Of a stretch of 64,000 nucleotides of DNA, positions 1 to 9,776 are shown piece by piece. The stretch covers positions 1,946,507-2,010,506 of the forward strand of contig NZ_NJGY01000001.1 in assembly GCF_002250505.1 (NCBI RefSeq), given 5' to 3'. Under the pieces are notes generated by a model, which worked only from the letters and a program-made list of their open reading frames with translations, ran no database searches and was not told the DNA's origin. The DNA is from Janthinobacterium sp. PC23-8. GTDB lineage: Bacteria; Pseudomonadota; Gammaproteobacteria; Burkholderiales; Burkholderiaceae_D. The stretch's first letter is position 1. Every line of letters begins with the position of its first letter. Both the position numbers and the translations under genes were made by a program.

Positions 1-85
1 GCACCAGTCCAGAATATGGTAAATTGCGAAATAAGAAAATTTGTTTATTTTTATAAATCCATTACTTTTTCTGATAAACAAATCC

Positions 86-1003
86 ATGCATGAGCTGAAC
101 AAGAAAATTTCCTTACGTCATTTACAAGCTTTTGCCACGCTAGCCCGTGTCAACAGCTTCAGCAAGGCCGCACAGCAATTGTGCGTGACGCAACCGGCGT
201 TGAGCGCCTCGATCAAGCTGCTGGAAAATCAGCTGGGCAATAAGTTGTTTAATCGCACAACCCACCAGCTGGAACTGACGCGCGAAGGCAAGCTGGCGCT
301 CGATTACGCCATCCATTTATTGAATACCGCCAGCAATACCTTTGCCGATATCCAGCGCGCCATCGGCAGCGGACGGCACCGCATCCGCATCGGCGCCATC
401 CCTTCCGCGATGGCAATGACGGCGGTGGTGGTGGCGCGCTACAACGAACGGCACGGCGACGAGGTGGAAATCATGTTGTCGGATATGCCCAACGATGGAC
501 TGCTGCAGGCGCTGCACTCGGGTCAGCTCGATTTTTGCGTCGGCATCGAAGTGCCGGGCGCCGTGTCGCTGGAAACGGTGGGCCTGTTTGAAGACGAGCT
601 GGTATTGGTGACGGCGCGCAGCCATGCGCTGTCGGCCTTGCAGGAGGCGCGCTGGGATCAGCTGTCGGGCCAGGAAATCGTGGTGTTTACAAAAGGCAGC
701 ATCTGGGAGTTCGCCTCGAGCGCGCTGCGCCAGCATGGCTTGCAGCCGTCGTCGCTGTACCAGATGGTGCACAGCGAATCGCTGTATGGCGTGGTGCGGG
801 CCGGCATCGCGGTCGGCGTCATGCCCAGCCTGTACACGACTTTTCTGAACGACGACGACCTGCATGTGGCGCCGCTGCGCCAGCCTACCTGCAAGCGCAA
901 GATCGCGCTGATGCGGCGTAACGAGATCAGCCGCAACCACCATGTCGATCACTGCTTCCTGGCGTTGAAACAGGACTTGCAGCAGGTCGACCAGTGGTTC
1001 TGA
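86..1003 (+). CDS. LysR-family transcriptional regulator
   Basis: The protein (305 aa from ATG 86) has the LysR plan. An N-terminal winged helix-turn-helix lies at about residues 9-66, including the recognition stretch SKAAQQLCVTQPALSASIK, followed by a periplasmic-binding-like effector domain at about 95-295. An upstream in-frame ATG at 41 would add 15 hydrophobic residues not expected in this family, so 86 is preferred. The gene is convergent with rsmA, and their stop codons abut with no base between them. The ligand and target genes cannot be read from the sequence; a target may lie left of the window because LysR genes often stand divergent from their targets. The first 85 bases are AT-rich and may hold its promoter. 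Confidence 0.88.
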   Translation: MHELNKKISLRHLQAFATLARVNSFSKAAQQLCVTQPALSASIKLLENQLGNKLFNRTTHQLELTREGKLALDYAIHLLNTASNTFADIQRAIGSGRHRIRIGAIPSAMAMTAVVVARYNERHGDEVEIMLSDMPNDGLLQALHSGQLDFCVGIEVPGAVSLETVGLFEDELVLVTARSHALSALQEARWDQLSGQEIVVFTKGSIWEFASSALRQHGLQPSSLYQMVHSESLYGVVRAGIAVGVMPSLYTTFLNDDDLHVAPLRQPTCKRKIALMRRNEISRNHHVDHCFLALKQDLQQVDQWF

Positions 1004-1783
1004 TCAGGCCGGCGCTTTGAACAAATTGGCCAGCGCCACATACTGCTCCAGCCCCACGGTTTCCGGACGCTTGGTCGGATCGATGCCGGCGGCGATGATC
1101 TGCTGTTCCGTAAACATGCCGGCCAAACAGTTGCGGATCACCTTGCGGCGCTGCGAGAACGCCTTCATGACCACCGCTTCCAGGGTTTCCTGGTCGCATG
1201 GCAAACGTTGTTCGACGGGAATCATGCGCACGATGGCGGACTCGACTTTCGGTGGCGGATCGAAGGCCGTTGGCGGCACGATGAACAGCAGCGACATCTT
1301 GTAGCGCCATTGCAGCATCACCGACAGGCGGCCATAGGCCTTGCCGCCCGGTTCGGCCACCATGCGCTCGACCACTTCCTTTTGCAGCATGAAATGCTGG
1401 TCCAGCACCAGCGGCGCAAAGTCCGCCAGGTGGAACAGCAGCGGGCTGGAGATGTTGTACGGCAAATTGCCGACGATGCGCAGCTTTTGTCCTGCCGGCA
1501 CGGGAATCTGCGCGAAATCGAATTTCAGCGCATCGCCCGAGTGGATCGTCAGCTTGGCCGGGTTAAACGTTTTTTCCAGGCGCACGATCAGGTCGCGGTC
1601 CAGTTCCACCACATGCATCTGCTTGAGGTGGCGCAGCAGTTGTTCCGTCATCGCGCCCAGCCCGGGGCCGATCTCGACCATGGCGTCGTCCGGCTGCGGC
1701 GCGATGGCGGCCGTGATGTCGTCGAGGACGAAGCGGTCATGCAGGAAATTCTGGCCAAAGCGTTTACGGGCAACGTGTTTCAT
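1004..1783 (-). CDS. rsmA: 16S rRNA dimethyladenosine transferase RsmA (KsgA)
   Basis: RsmA dimethylates the two adjacent adenosines in the 3'-terminal hairpin of 16S rRNA, a late step of 30S maturation. The start at 1783 gives a 259-aa protein opening with the family signature [10 protein letters not shown]. The SAM-binding motif EIGPGLG lies near residue 37 and the catalytic NLPYN motif near 106. A start further upstream at 1822 would add 13 residues outside the family alignment. It is the last gene of the leftward lptD-surA-pdxA-rsmA operon and lies 48 bp after pdxA. The same gene order is known from E. coli and Pseudomonas. Confidence 0.96.
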   Translation of the reverse strand: MKHVARKRFGQNFLHDRFVLDDITAAIAPQPDDAMVEIGPGLGAMTEQLLRHLKQMHVVELDRDLIVRLEKTFNPAKLTIHSGDALKFDFAQIPVPAGQKLRIVGNLPYNISSPLLFHLADFAPLVLDQHFMLQKEVVERMVAEPGGKAYGRLSVMLQWRYKMSLLFIVPPTAFDPPPKVESAIVRMIPVEQRLPCDQETLEAVVMKAFSQRRKVIRNCLAGMFTEQQIIAAGIDPTKRPETVGLEQYVALANLFKAPA

Positions 1784-1831
1784 ATGCGGTTTTCTATAGA
1801 TGCGGTCAAGCCGGTGGAACAAAAAGGGGGT

Positions 1832-2872
1832 TCAGGCGCTGGCCAGCAGCATCTCGCGCGCCGTGCGCAAGGCCTGCTCCATGCTGCCGCAGTCGGCCAG
1901 GCCCAGGCCCCTGGCCGCCACGTCGAGCGCCGTGCCATGGTCGACCGAGGTGCGGATCAGGGGCAGGCCCAGGGTGACGTTGATGCCGCGGCCAAAGGTG
2001 GCGTATTTCAGCACCGGCAGGCCCTGGTCGTGGTACATGGCCAGCACGCAATCGGCATCCTTCAGATATTTCTGCTGGAACAGGGTGTCGGCCGGATACG
2101 GACCGCGGGCGTCGATGCCGCGCGCCTGGGCGGCGGCGATGGCCGGCGCGATCACGTCGATTTCCTCGCGCCCCAGATAGCCGCCCTCGCCCGCATGCGG
2201 GTTCAGGCCGGTGACCAGGATGCGCGGCGCGGCGATGCCGAATTTGTTGCGCAAGTCGGCGTCGATGATGTCGAGCGTGGTGGCCAGGCTGTCCATCGTG
2301 ATGGCCCCCGGCACGTCTTTCAAGGGCAGATGGGTGGTGGCCAGCGCCACGCGCAGCATCGTCTGGCCGTGGCCAGGGTCGCCGGCCAGCATCATCACCA
2401 CCTGGCGCGTGCCGGTTTTGTTTGCCAGGTATTCGGTATGGCCGGAAAACGCGATGCCGGCGTCGTTGATGGTGCTTTTTTGCAGGGGCGCCGTGACCAT
2501 GGCGCCGAACCAGCCGGCCTGTATGCCTTCGATGGCGGCGTCCAGGGTGGCCAGCACGGAACGGCCATTGTCCTTGTCGAGCACGCCAGGAATCACATTG
2601 TTGACGGTGGGGATGTCGATCACGGCCAGGCGGCCGGCGCCAAACTGCGGCAAGCCGCTGTTGCGCACGGCTTGCAGCGACAGCGCCGCCAGGCGGATCT
2701 CGGGATCGATCAGGCTGGCCGTCAGGGCCAGGTAGGCCGCGTCGCCGAGCAGGATGCAGTTCGCTTCATGACGCATGGCCCAGGCCGCGCGGATCGAGAT
2801 TTCCGGACCGACGCCGGCCGGCTCGCCACAGGTGATGGCGATGGCCGGGCGCACAGGTTTGATTGTTGCCAT
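1832..2872 (-). CDS. pdxA: 4-hydroxythreonine-4-phosphate dehydrogenase PdxA
   Basis: PdxA oxidises 4-phosphohydroxy-L-threonine in the DXP-dependent route to pyridoxal 5'-phosphate; it is a cytosolic, metal-dependent NAD(P) enzyme. The 346-aa length is slightly above the roughly 330 usual for the family. The three metal-ligand His regions are visible as [16 protein letters not shown] and [11 protein letters not shown]. The N-terminal [13 protein letters not shown] is also typical. Its ATG overlaps the surA stop by one base (TAATG on the minus strand), so translation is probably coupled to surA. Confidence 0.96.
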   Translation of the reverse strand: MATIKPVRPAIAITCGEPAGVGPEISIRAAWAMRHEANCILLGDAAYLALTASLIDPEIRLAALSLQAVRNSGLPQFGAGRLAVIDIPTVNNVIPGVLDKDNGRSVLATLDAAIEGIQAGWFGAMVTAPLQKSTINDAGIAFSGHTEYLANKTGTRQVVMMLAGDPGHGQTMLRVALATTHLPLKDVPGAITMDSLATTLDIIDADLRNKFGIAAPRILVTGLNPHAGEGGYLGREEIDVIAPAIAAAQARGIDARGPYPADTLFQQKYLKDADCVLAMYHDQGLPVLKYATFGRGINVTLGLPLIRTSVDHGTALDVAARGLGLADCGSMEQALRTAREMLLASA

Positions 2873-4263
2873 TACTGGTCGTCGTTGCGGAATTCGACAT
2901 AGGCACGGTCGCGCACTTCGCGCGCCCAGCTTTCCGTCGCTTCTTCCAGCTTGCGTTCGCGCAAGGCATTGCGGGCGGCATTGCGCTGCTTCTCTTTCGA
3001 GACGTCGTCGCTCTTGCGTTCCAGCACTTCGATCAAATGGAAACCGAAGCTCGATTCGATCGGCTGGCTCACTTCGCCCGGTTTCAGGGCGTTCATTGCC
3101 GTTTCAAATTCCGGTACCGTGTCGCCAGGGTACAGCCAGCCCAGGTCGCCGCCCTTGGCAGCCGAGCCATCGTTGGAGAACAAACGGGCCAGGTCCTCGA
3201 ACTTGGCGGCCTTGTTGTCGAGGCGTTCCTTCAGTTCGGCCAGCTTGCGCTTGGCTTCGGCGGCCGACATGGTCGGCGTGACTTTCAGCAGGATATGGCG
3301 CGCGTGGGTTTGCTGCACGGCAGCCACGGCCTGCGCCTGGGCGGCGCTGCGGCGGTCCACCAGTTTCAGGATATGGAAACCGGTGTTGCTTTTGATAATA
3401 GGCGTGATCTGGCCCGCTTTCAGCTTGAGCAATTGCTCGGTGAACAGCGGCGGCAGGCGGTCGCTATTGCGCCAGCCGATCTCGCCGCCGCTCAGCGCAT
3501 CGCTGGCGTCGGAATAGGTGGCGGCCATCTTGGCGAAATCGGCGCCCGTGCGCAGCTGGCGGCTGACTTCTTCGGCGCGCGCGCGGCGCGCGGCGATCTG
3601 TTCCGGGCTGGAGTTTTCCGGGATGCGCACCAGGATCTGCGCCAGGTTCAGTTCGACCTGCTCGCTGGCGGCGGCTTTTTCCGCCGCCAGGAAGTTGTCC
3701 ACTTCGGAATCCGAAATCTGGATCTTGGCGTCGACTTCATGTTCGCGCAGGCGCTGCATGATGATCTCGTTGCGGATTTCCTCGCGGAAGGCGGCAAACG
3801 GCGTGCCTTCCTTTTCCATCTGGTTGCGCAAGTCCTGGATCGTCATTTTCTGCTGTTCGGCGATGCGGCCGATGGCGCGGTCCAGTGTCTGGTCATCGAC
3901 GCGCACGCCCATTTCCTTGGCCAGCTGCATCTGTGCGCGTTCGACAATCATGCGTTCCAGCAACTGACGGCGCAGGTCGGCAGGGTCGGGCAAGGGCACG
4001 TTCTGCGCCTTCATGCGCTGCTCCACACTCTTGATGCGCGCCGCGACTTCATTGCGGGTGATCACATCGTCATTGACGACGACGGCGATGGCATCGATGG
4101 TCTGGCCGCTGCTCGATGCCGGCGGTGTAAAACCCTTGACCGGCGCAGGCTTGGCGGCGGCAGGCTTGGGGGCGACAGGAGCGGCCTGTTGCGCCCAGAC
4201 ACTACTGGTCGTGGCGCCGGACAGGGCGCACAACAGAACCGCGGCAATTTTGAGTTGGTGCAT
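2872..4263 (-). CDS. surA: Periplasmic peptidyl-prolyl isomerase / chaperone SurA
   Basis: SurA escorts unfolded outer-membrane proteins, including LptD, across the periplasm to the BAM complex. From ATG 4263 the protein is 463 aa and starts with a Sec signal peptide ([16 protein letters not shown], with cleavage likely after VWA). This is followed by a SurA N-terminal chaperone region and two parvulin domains, starting near residues 195 ([11 protein letters not shown]) and 305 (ARHILLKV). An ATG at 4278 is an alternative. A longer extension to 4365 would put Ala-rich residues before the signal peptide and is unlikely. It lies directly downstream of lptD, matching its chaperone role. Confidence 0.95.
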   Translation of the reverse strand: MHQLKIAAVLLCALSGATTSSVWAQQAAPVAPKPAAAKPAPVKGFTPPASSSGQTIDAIAVVVNDDVITRNEVAARIKSVEQRMKAQNVPLPDPADLRRQLLERMIVERAQMQLAKEMGVRVDDQTLDRAIGRIAEQQKMTIQDLRNQMEKEGTPFAAFREEIRNEIIMQRLREHEVDAKIQISDSEVDNFLAAEKAAASEQVELNLAQILVRIPENSSPEQIAARRARAEEVSRQLRTGADFAKMAATYSDASDALSGGEIGWRNSDRLPPLFTEQLLKLKAGQITPIIKSNTGFHILKLVDRRSAAQAQAVAAVQQTHARHILLKVTPTMSAAEAKRKLAELKERLDNKAAKFEDLARLFSNDGSAAKGGDLGWLYPGDTVPEFETAMNALKPGEVSQPIESSFGFHLIEVLERKSDDVSKEKQRNAARNALRERKLEEATESWAREVRDRAYVEFRNDDQ

Positions 4264-4366
4264 ACTGGCATTACGCATAATGTGTAGAGCGCTCATGAGT
4301 TCAAGTGAATAAAAAAACCGGTTTGCGCCAGCGCCGGGGACGCCGGCGGCGGCAGCAGCGCCCATC

Positions 4367-6625
4367 TTAACGGATAGGCGGGTTCAATGCCTGATAGCCA
4401 GGGATCGTTTTTGTAAATGTTTCCAGGCCATTGGCGCCCAGGCCCAGGCCGTTCGACAGGCCCGTCAATTCCAGCTGGAAAAAGATCGGCGTCGACGATT
4501 TCAGGGCCGAGGTCACGAAGCGCTGCGCGCCCATGCGGAACACCCAGCAGTCACCCTTGTATTCGAGGCCAATCAGGCCCTCGAGCAGGCGGCGGTCGAG
4601 CAGCGAGTAGCTGACCCGGCCCACGCCGTACAGGCGGTCGCTCAGCGGCCATTGGGTCGACACTTCGACATTGCGGAAGCTGCCGCGCTGGAAACGGTTG
4701 CTGAGATTCAATACTTTCTTCGGACCTGGCTGGTATTGGACCGAATAGGTCGAACTGACCAGCTGGCTGTCGCTCGGGTTGTACTGTACCAGGCTGTCGA
4801 CGGTCCAGGTTTCCGACACGCGGCCGGTGGCGGCCAGCAGCATGTCCGAGCGCGACTGGTTGACCGGCGTGGTGGACGCGAGCTGCACGCGCTGGTCGGC
4901 AAAGTAGAAACGCTGGCCGAAGGTCAAACGCATGCGCTCGGCGCCATCGGCCTGCAGGAAGCGCGAGACTACCGCCGCCGTCACCTGGTTGGCGTCGCCG
5001 ATGCGGTCGCTGCCGACAAAGCGGTTTTCCGTGAAGATCTGCGTCAGGTTGAAGGTGCCGTCGGCCGTGTCGAAATTGGGGAACTGCGACTGGTCGCGGT
5101 ACGGCGTATAGACATAGAACAGGCGCGGCTCCAGCGTTTGCGTGCCGCCCTTGGCATCCTTGCCGCCGAACAGATTGCTGTCGCGCTCGAACACCAGGCC
5201 GCTGTCGACCGACACGGTGGGAACCGCGCGCGAAAACGAGGTATTCGGGAACTGCGCCTTGGTGGTGGCGTTGTTGTCGAGCTGATACGCGCTGGCGTTC
5301 AGCATCAGCTTGGGCGTGATGAAGTAGCCGGGGCGCACGACCGGGAAACTGATCTGCGGCACCACCACCATGCGCGAACCCTGCACCAGGGTCGGGTGCA
5401 CGAAACGCGTCACTTCGCTGTCGAGCGTCCAATCGAAACCGCCCCAGACATCATACTTACCAGCATGGAAGTTAATCGACGGCAAACGATCATACGGACG
5501 CGTCACGGTCAGGCTGGGATCGGTCGCGGCGGCCGGGTCCTGCAGCACCTGGTAATTCTGCACGCGCGCCGTCAGGCTCCAGTCCTCGGTGCGGTAATCG
5601 GTGCGCAGCTCGCGCAGCAGCTGGCGCTCGGTGGCGCCGGCCACGTTTTTCGAAAAGTCGCTCGGATAGTTATTGTCCGACGCGTCGCGCGCATCCCAGC
5701 CATAAGTCCAGCCCGACGCCAGCGCCTGCTCATGGCGCGTCTTGATCAGGTAGCGGTTGGTCTTGGTCTGCTTGTCGTTTGGCAAATACTCGATCGAGGT
5801 TTCGCCGCTGTACAGGCCCGCGTCGGTCTCGCCCAGGTAGCGTCCGACGCCGCCAAGCTGGATGCCGCGCCGTTGTATGTATCTGGGATACAGGGTCAGG
5901 TCGCGGTTCGGCGCGATATTGACGTAATACGGCACCAGCAGTTCGAAGCCGTTTTTCGAGTTGAAGCCCGGCGTCGGCGCCAGCCAGCCCGAGCGGCGCG
6001 CGCCCGACAGCGAGAACGAGATGCCGGGCGTACCCAGGATCGGCACGTCCTTGAAATAGATAATGGTCTTGCTGCCCGTGCCGACGTCGCGGCCCGTGTC
6101 CAGGTTCAGGGTGCTCGACTTGAGGTACCAGTCGGGGTTCGGGCCGGTGCAAGTACTGTAGGTGCCGTCGATGACCGTCGCTTCGTCCTGGTTGATGAAG
6201 TCGACGCGCTCGGCCTTGCCGCGCCCGCCGCCCACCTCAAACTGGTAGGTGGGGTTGAGCAGGAAACCCTTGCCGGTCTCCATGTTCAGCTTCATCACGT
6301 CGCCCGTGTAGTAATCGCCGAAGCGCCACATCTTGATACGGCCTTCGGCATCGAATTCATCTTCAACTTGTTTGTAACAAGCTGTATCGGCCGTCATTTT
6401 TGTGGTTTTCCCCCGCTCGATCACCACATTGCTGTTCAGATTGAGCTCGCGTTCCGGCCGTCCGCTCATGCTCTCCGCCGTCATGACGGTGGGCGCATCC
6501 ACATCTTCCACATGCGCCGGGCGGGGCGCTTTCTGGGCGTGGGCAGGCACCGCCGTGGCGGTGACGAGCGCGCTGATGGCAAAAGCCCAGCGCTGTGAAG
6601 GGGGGGAGGCCGAAAACCAGCTCAT
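4367..6625 (-). CDS. lptD: LPS-assembly protein LptD
   Basis: LptD is the outer-membrane beta-barrel that, with LptE, inserts lipopolysaccharide into the outer leaflet. The 752-aa protein begins with a signal peptide ending near VPAHA. An OstA/LptA-like beta-jellyroll follows (about residues 50-150), then a large barrel ending in NPPIR. Cysteines near the N-terminal domain (DTACYK, YSTCTG) and one near the C-terminus (KGDCWVF) could provide the interdomain disulphides known for LptD. It is the first gene of the lptD-surA-pdxA-rsmA operon. The stretch upstream holds a perfect TATAAT hexamer. Confidence 0.96.
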   Translation of the reverse strand: MSWFSASPPSQRWAFAISALVTATAVPAHAQKAPRPAHVEDVDAPTVMTAESMSGRPERELNLNSNVVIERGKTTKMTADTACYKQVEDEFDAEGRIKMWRFGDYYTGDVMKLNMETGKGFLLNPTYQFEVGGGRGKAERVDFINQDEATVIDGTYSTCTGPNPDWYLKSSTLNLDTGRDVGTGSKTIIYFKDVPILGTPGISFSLSGARRSGWLAPTPGFNSKNGFELLVPYYVNIAPNRDLTLYPRYIQRRGIQLGGVGRYLGETDAGLYSGETSIEYLPNDKQTKTNRYLIKTRHEQALASGWTYGWDARDASDNNYPSDFSKNVAGATERQLLRELRTDYRTEDWSLTARVQNYQVLQDPAAATDPSLTVTRPYDRLPSINFHAGKYDVWGGFDWTLDSEVTRFVHPTLVQGSRMVVVPQISFPVVRPGYFITPKLMLNASAYQLDNNATTKAQFPNTSFSRAVPTVSVDSGLVFERDSNLFGGKDAKGGTQTLEPRLFYVYTPYRDQSQFPNFDTADGTFNLTQIFTENRFVGSDRIGDANQVTAAVVSRFLQADGAERMRLTFGQRFYFADQRVQLASTTPVNQSRSDMLLAATGRVSETWTVDSLVQYNPSDSQLVSSTYSVQYQPGPKKVLNLSNRFQRGSFRNVEVSTQWPLSDRLYGVGRVSYSLLDRRLLEGLIGLEYKGDCWVFRMGAQRFVTSALKSSTPIFFQLELTGLSNGLGLGANGLETFTKTIPGYQALNPPIR

Positions 6626-6678
6626 GAATTCGAAGGGGCAAGCACCATTGAGAGGCGATTTTTTGATTTTAATCCCCT

Positions 6679-6684
6679 ATTATA
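6679..6684 (-). promoter_or_regulatory. Candidate -10 hexamer of the lptD operon
   Basis: A perfect TATAAT reads on the minus strand about 55 bp before the lptD start. No good -35 hexamer sits 16-18 bp upstream. A GAACTT at 6715-6710 resembles a sigma-E -35 element, but the matching sigma-E -10 is poor. Promoter assignment is an inference. Confidence 0.4.
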
Positions 6685-6903
6685 TGGGAATACGTGCGAC
6701 ACGCCTTTAAAGTTCAGCTAGCTGGACCCGACCGCAAAGCGGCAGCATCGGCGACGATGGATGGCGCAAGCCGCGCTTTGGCCATCTGTCTTGTCAATTC
6801 CACATTGCCCGTCAAGTGATAGACGATGAGCGGTCTCTTCAGCAGCACAATCACCGGAATACATACCACCATCATGCGGACGCCCATTTTTCAGCCACGG
6901 CAT

Positions 6904-6938
6904 CTGTATACATGGTACATGGCGCGATTTCTGTATAC
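6904..6938. promoter_or_regulatory. Paired CTGTATAC direct repeats upstream of hsdM
   Basis: CTGTATAC occurs at 6904-6911 and again at 6931-6938, 27 bp start to start; each contains the palindrome GTATAC. The first is embedded in TGTATACATGGTACA, an imperfect dyad. They lie just upstream of a TACAAT hexamer and about 85-115 bp before hsdM, a typical position for an operator. The bound protein is unknown. Confidence 0.35.
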
Positions 6939-7020
6939 GGTGATTTGTTACAATCATTGGCCAAGAAGAAACACTCACGGTTCAGCCGTCACGCAACAGC
7001 CTTCCAGAAATTGATACAAA

Positions 7021-8589
7021 ATGACAAGTTCAACCACGCTGCAAGATCTCGAAAACCGCTTGTGGGCCGCAGCCAACCAGCTATGGGCGATGACCGACCT
7101 GAAGCCGTCGGAGTTTTCCACCCCCGTACTGGGTCTGCTTTTCCTGCGCTACGCAGAAAAGAAATTTACCGATGCAGAAGCGCGCTTCGCTGCCGATGGC
7201 AAGGAAAAAGCCGATATCGACAAGACCGACTTCCAGGCCGAGGGCGTACTGTACCTGCCCGAGCCTGCGCGATTGAGCTACCTGCTTGATCTGGAGGAAG
7301 GCGAGAACTTGAGCAAGGCTGTCAACGACGCGATGGCAGCCATCGAGTGGGAAAACGAAGACTTGCGCGGCGTGCTGCCACGCGGCTACGCCAAGCTCGA
7401 CAATGCAGTCATACAACAACTGTTGCGCCTGCTGGCGCCGGTAAATGTCGAGGGTGACGCCTTTGGCAAGGTCTACGAATATTTTCTCGGCAAGTTTGCC
7501 ATGGCCGAAGGGCAAAAGGGCGGCGTGTTCTACACCCCGACCAGCATCGTCAAGCTGATAGTCGAGATTCTGGAACCCTACCATGGCAGGATTTTCGACC
7601 CTGCCTGCGGTTCCAGCGGCATGTTTGTTCAGAGCGCGGCGTTCGTCACGGCCCATCAACGGCGCGCAGTCGATGAGCTGGCCGTGTTCGGCACCGAAAA
7701 ATCGTCGGATACCGTCAAGCTCGGCAAGATGAATCTGGCAGTGCATGGCTTGTCGGGCGACGTGCGCGTGGCCAACAGTTTCTTTGAAGACCCGCACGAA
7801 AGCGTCGGCAAGAACGGCAAGGGCAAGTTCGATTTCGTGATGGCCAATCCGCCCTTCAACGTCAGCGGCATCGACAAGGAGCGCATCCAGGGCGACCCAC
7901 GCCTGCCATTCGGCGTGCCCAGCACCGACAATGCCAATTACCTGTGGATACAATATTTTTACAGCGCGCTGAACGACACCGGCCGCGCCGGCTTCGTGAT
8001 GGCCAACTCCGCCGGCGACGCGCGCGGCAGCGAACTGGAAATCCGCAAGCAAATCCTGCAGTCGGGCAGCGTCGATGCGGTAGTCAGCATCGGCAGCAAT
8101 TTTTTCTACACGGTGACGCTGCCTTGCACGCTGTGGTTCTTCGACAAGGGCAAGCGTACCAGTGAACGCAAGGACAAGGTGCTGTTCATCGACGCCCGCC
8201 ATATCTACCGGCAAGTCACCCGCTCGGTGCGCGACTTCACGCCAGCCCAGTGCGAATTGCTGTCCAATATCGCGCGCCTGTATCGCGGCGAGCAGCCTGA
8301 AACCATGCACGGCAGCGACGAACTGATGGCGCAGCATTTTCCTGCCGGCGTCTATGCCGATGTGGCAGGCTTGTGCAAGGTGGCGACCTTGGCCGAGATC
8401 GAGGCGCAGGGGTGGAGCTTGAATCCGGGGCGGTATGTTGGGGTGGCGGGAAAGGTTGCCGACGATTTTGTATTTACAGAGAGACTTGAAGAGTTGCATG
8501 AAGAACTTATCGCTCTGAATAGTGCTGCGGGCGATTTAGAAATAAAAATTTCGGAAGGAATCGATGCCCTTCTGCAGGAAAGAAACTGA
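7021..8589 (+). CDS. hsdM: Type I restriction-modification system, DNA methyltransferase subunit HsdM
   Basis: HsdM carries the N6-adenine methyltransferase activity of a type I restriction complex and binds HsdS for sequence recognition. The 522-aa protein has an N-terminal HsdM helical domain ([13 protein letters not shown]) and the SAM motif I as [10 protein letters not shown] near residue 195. The catalytic motif IV appears as NPPF near residue 276. hsdS starts inside its stop codon (TGATG), so the two are translationally coupled. It is the first gene of the rightward operon hsdM-hsdS-AlbA_2 gene, with hsdR following after a 200-bp gap. Confidence 0.97.
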   Translation: MTSSTTLQDLENRLWAAANQLWAMTDLKPSEFSTPVLGLLFLRYAEKKFTDAEARFAADGKEKADIDKTDFQAEGVLYLPEPARLSYLLDLEEGENLSKAVNDAMAAIEWENEDLRGVLPRGYAKLDNAVIQQLLRLLAPVNVEGDAFGKVYEYFLGKFAMAEGQKGGVFYTPTSIVKLIVEILEPYHGRIFDPACGSSGMFVQSAAFVTAHQRRAVDELAVFGTEKSSDTVKLGKMNLAVHGLSGDVRVANSFFEDPHESVGKNGKGKFDFVMANPPFNVSGIDKERIQGDPRLPFGVPSTDNANYLWIQYFYSALNDTGRAGFVMANSAGDARGSELEIRKQILQSGSVDAVVSIGSNFFYTVTLPCTLWFFDKGKRTSERKDKVLFIDARHIYRQVTRSVRDFTPAQCELLSNIARLYRGEQPETMHGSDELMAQHFPAGVYADVAGLCKVATLAEIEAQGWSLNPGRYVGVAGKVADDFVFTERLEELHEELIALNSAAGDLEIKISEGIDALLQERN

Positions 8590-9776
8590 TGAGTACTGTA
8601 CCGCTATCACTGGACTCCGTTTGTGATTTCATCGTCGATTGCGAGCATAAAACTGCGCCAATCCAGAAAGACGGTTACCCATCAATTAGGACTCCAAATA
8701 TCGGGCGAGGACGACTCAATCTTGAGGGGGTTAATCGTGTATCTGAGGAAACCTATATAAAATGGACAAGGCGTGGGGTGCCTAGATATCGGGATTTGAT
8801 TTTTTCCCGTGAAGCTCCTGTAGGGAACATCGCAATAATTCCTCGAGGTATAAAAGTTTGCTTAGGACAGCGAACTGTACACATACGGCCTAACGCCAGG
8901 AAAATTCATCCTGAATATCTTCTCTATTTATTGCTTGGAGATGAAATTCAGGGGCGATTTAAGTCTCAATCAAATGGTTCGACAGTACATCACTTGAATT
9001 TGAAGGATATTAGAGGATTAATCCTGCCAACTCTGCCTTCTTCGCAGGAACAATTCCGTATCGCTGAGATACTATCCACCTACGATGACCTGATTGAAAA
9101 TAACGCTCGACGTATTACAATTCTGAAAGAGATGGCACGGCGGATTTACGAGGAATGGTTTGTGAACTTCCAATTTCCGGGCCATAAAACCGTGCCGCTC
9201 GTCGAATCGGAACTTGGGCCTGTACCCGAGGGGTGGGACGTCGAAACGTTGGACAAAGCACTAGTATTGCAGCGTGGTTTTGATCTGCCAGCAGGCGATA
9301 GAAATCCGGGCCAATTTCCCATTATTGCCGCATCCGGTGTAATTGCTTACCACACGGAAAAACGGGCTGATGGTCCGGGTGTAGTCACAGGCCGCTCTGG
9401 CACAATTGGCAAGGTAATGTATGTTACTGAAGATTTTTGGCCTCTGAACACTGCTCTTTGGGTGAAAGAATTTGTACGGGTATCTCCTTTATATGGCTTT
9501 CATATGTTGTCGGGGATAGATTTCTCGGCAGTTGTGGGAGGTGCTGCAGTGCCTACGTTAAATCGTAATCATGTCCATGCGATGAAAATCGCAATACCGC
9601 CCGAAGAGATGGTTATCCGCTTTGACCAAGCGGTTGATCCACTCCAAAAACTTGCCCGCAATCTGGAGTTGAAGAATATCAATCTCCGCCAAACCCGCGA
9701 CCTGCTGTTGCCACGCCTGATTTCAGGCGAACTGGACGTTTCGACAATGCCGATGCCCGGGGACATGGCCGCATGA
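8589..9776 (+). CDS. hsdS: Type I restriction-modification system, specificity subunit HsdS
   Basis: HsdS determines which bipartite DNA sequence the complex methylates or cuts. The 395-aa protein shows two target-recognition domains separated by a central conserved helix (EQFRIAEILSTYDDLIENN, about residues 155-190). A second matching helix lies at the C-terminus (LRQTRDLLLPRLISGELDV). The first half, roughly 8600-9150, is visibly more AT-rich and uses rarer codons than hsdM or the downstream gene, as expected if recognition domains are exchanged between strains. It overlaps the next gene by ATGA. The target sequence cannot be predicted by eye. Confidence 0.95.
   Translation: MSTVPLSLDSVCDFIVDCEHKTAPIQKDGYPSIRTPNIGRGRLNLEGVNRVSEETYIKWTRRGVPRYRDLIFSREAPVGNIAIIPRGIKVCLGQRTVHIRPNARKIHPEYLLYLLLGDEIQGRFKSQSNGSTVHHLNLKDIRGLILPTLPSSQEQFRIAEILSTYDDLIENNARRITILKEMARRIYEEWFVNFQFPGHKTVPLVESELGPVPEGWDVETLDKALVLQRGFDLPAGDRNPGQFPIIAASGVIAYHTEKRADGPGVVTGRSGTIGKVMYVTEDFWPLNTALWVKEFVRVSPLYGFHMLSGIDFSAVVGGAAVPTLNRNHVHAMKIAIPPEEMVIRFDQAVDPLQKLARNLELKNINLRQTRDLLLPRLISGELDVSTMPMPGDMAA

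Larger units (their letters stand above)
6626..7020. other. Intergenic region between lptD and hsdM (left edge of the restriction island)
   Basis: These 395 bp separate the divergent lptD operon and restriction operon. The lptD-proximal part is AT-rich with the TATAAT noted separately. The middle has no convincing gene; short frames on both strands lack a ribosome-binding site or recognisable content. The hsdM-proximal part holds two CTGTATAC direct repeats and a TACAAT hexamer (6949-6954) that could serve as an hsdM -10. The left junction of the inserted island should lie somewhere here. Confidence 0.5.

Noticed and set aside
1208-2902. Long plus-strand frame opposite rsmA and pdxA
   Set aside because: Antisense shadow across two real genes and their junction.
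4652-6598. Long plus-strand frame opposite lptD
   Set aside because: Antisense shadow of a well-supported gene; composition is that of a reversed GC-rich gene.
6690-6715. Sigma-E promoter for lptD (GAACTT near 6715-6710)
   Set aside because: The -35-like element is present but the expected -10 (TCTGA or TCAAA) at 16-17 bp is not; kept only as a remark.
6718-6978. Short minus-strand frame between lptD and hsdM
   Set aside because: No ribosome-binding site, no family likeness, and it spans the presumed island junction.
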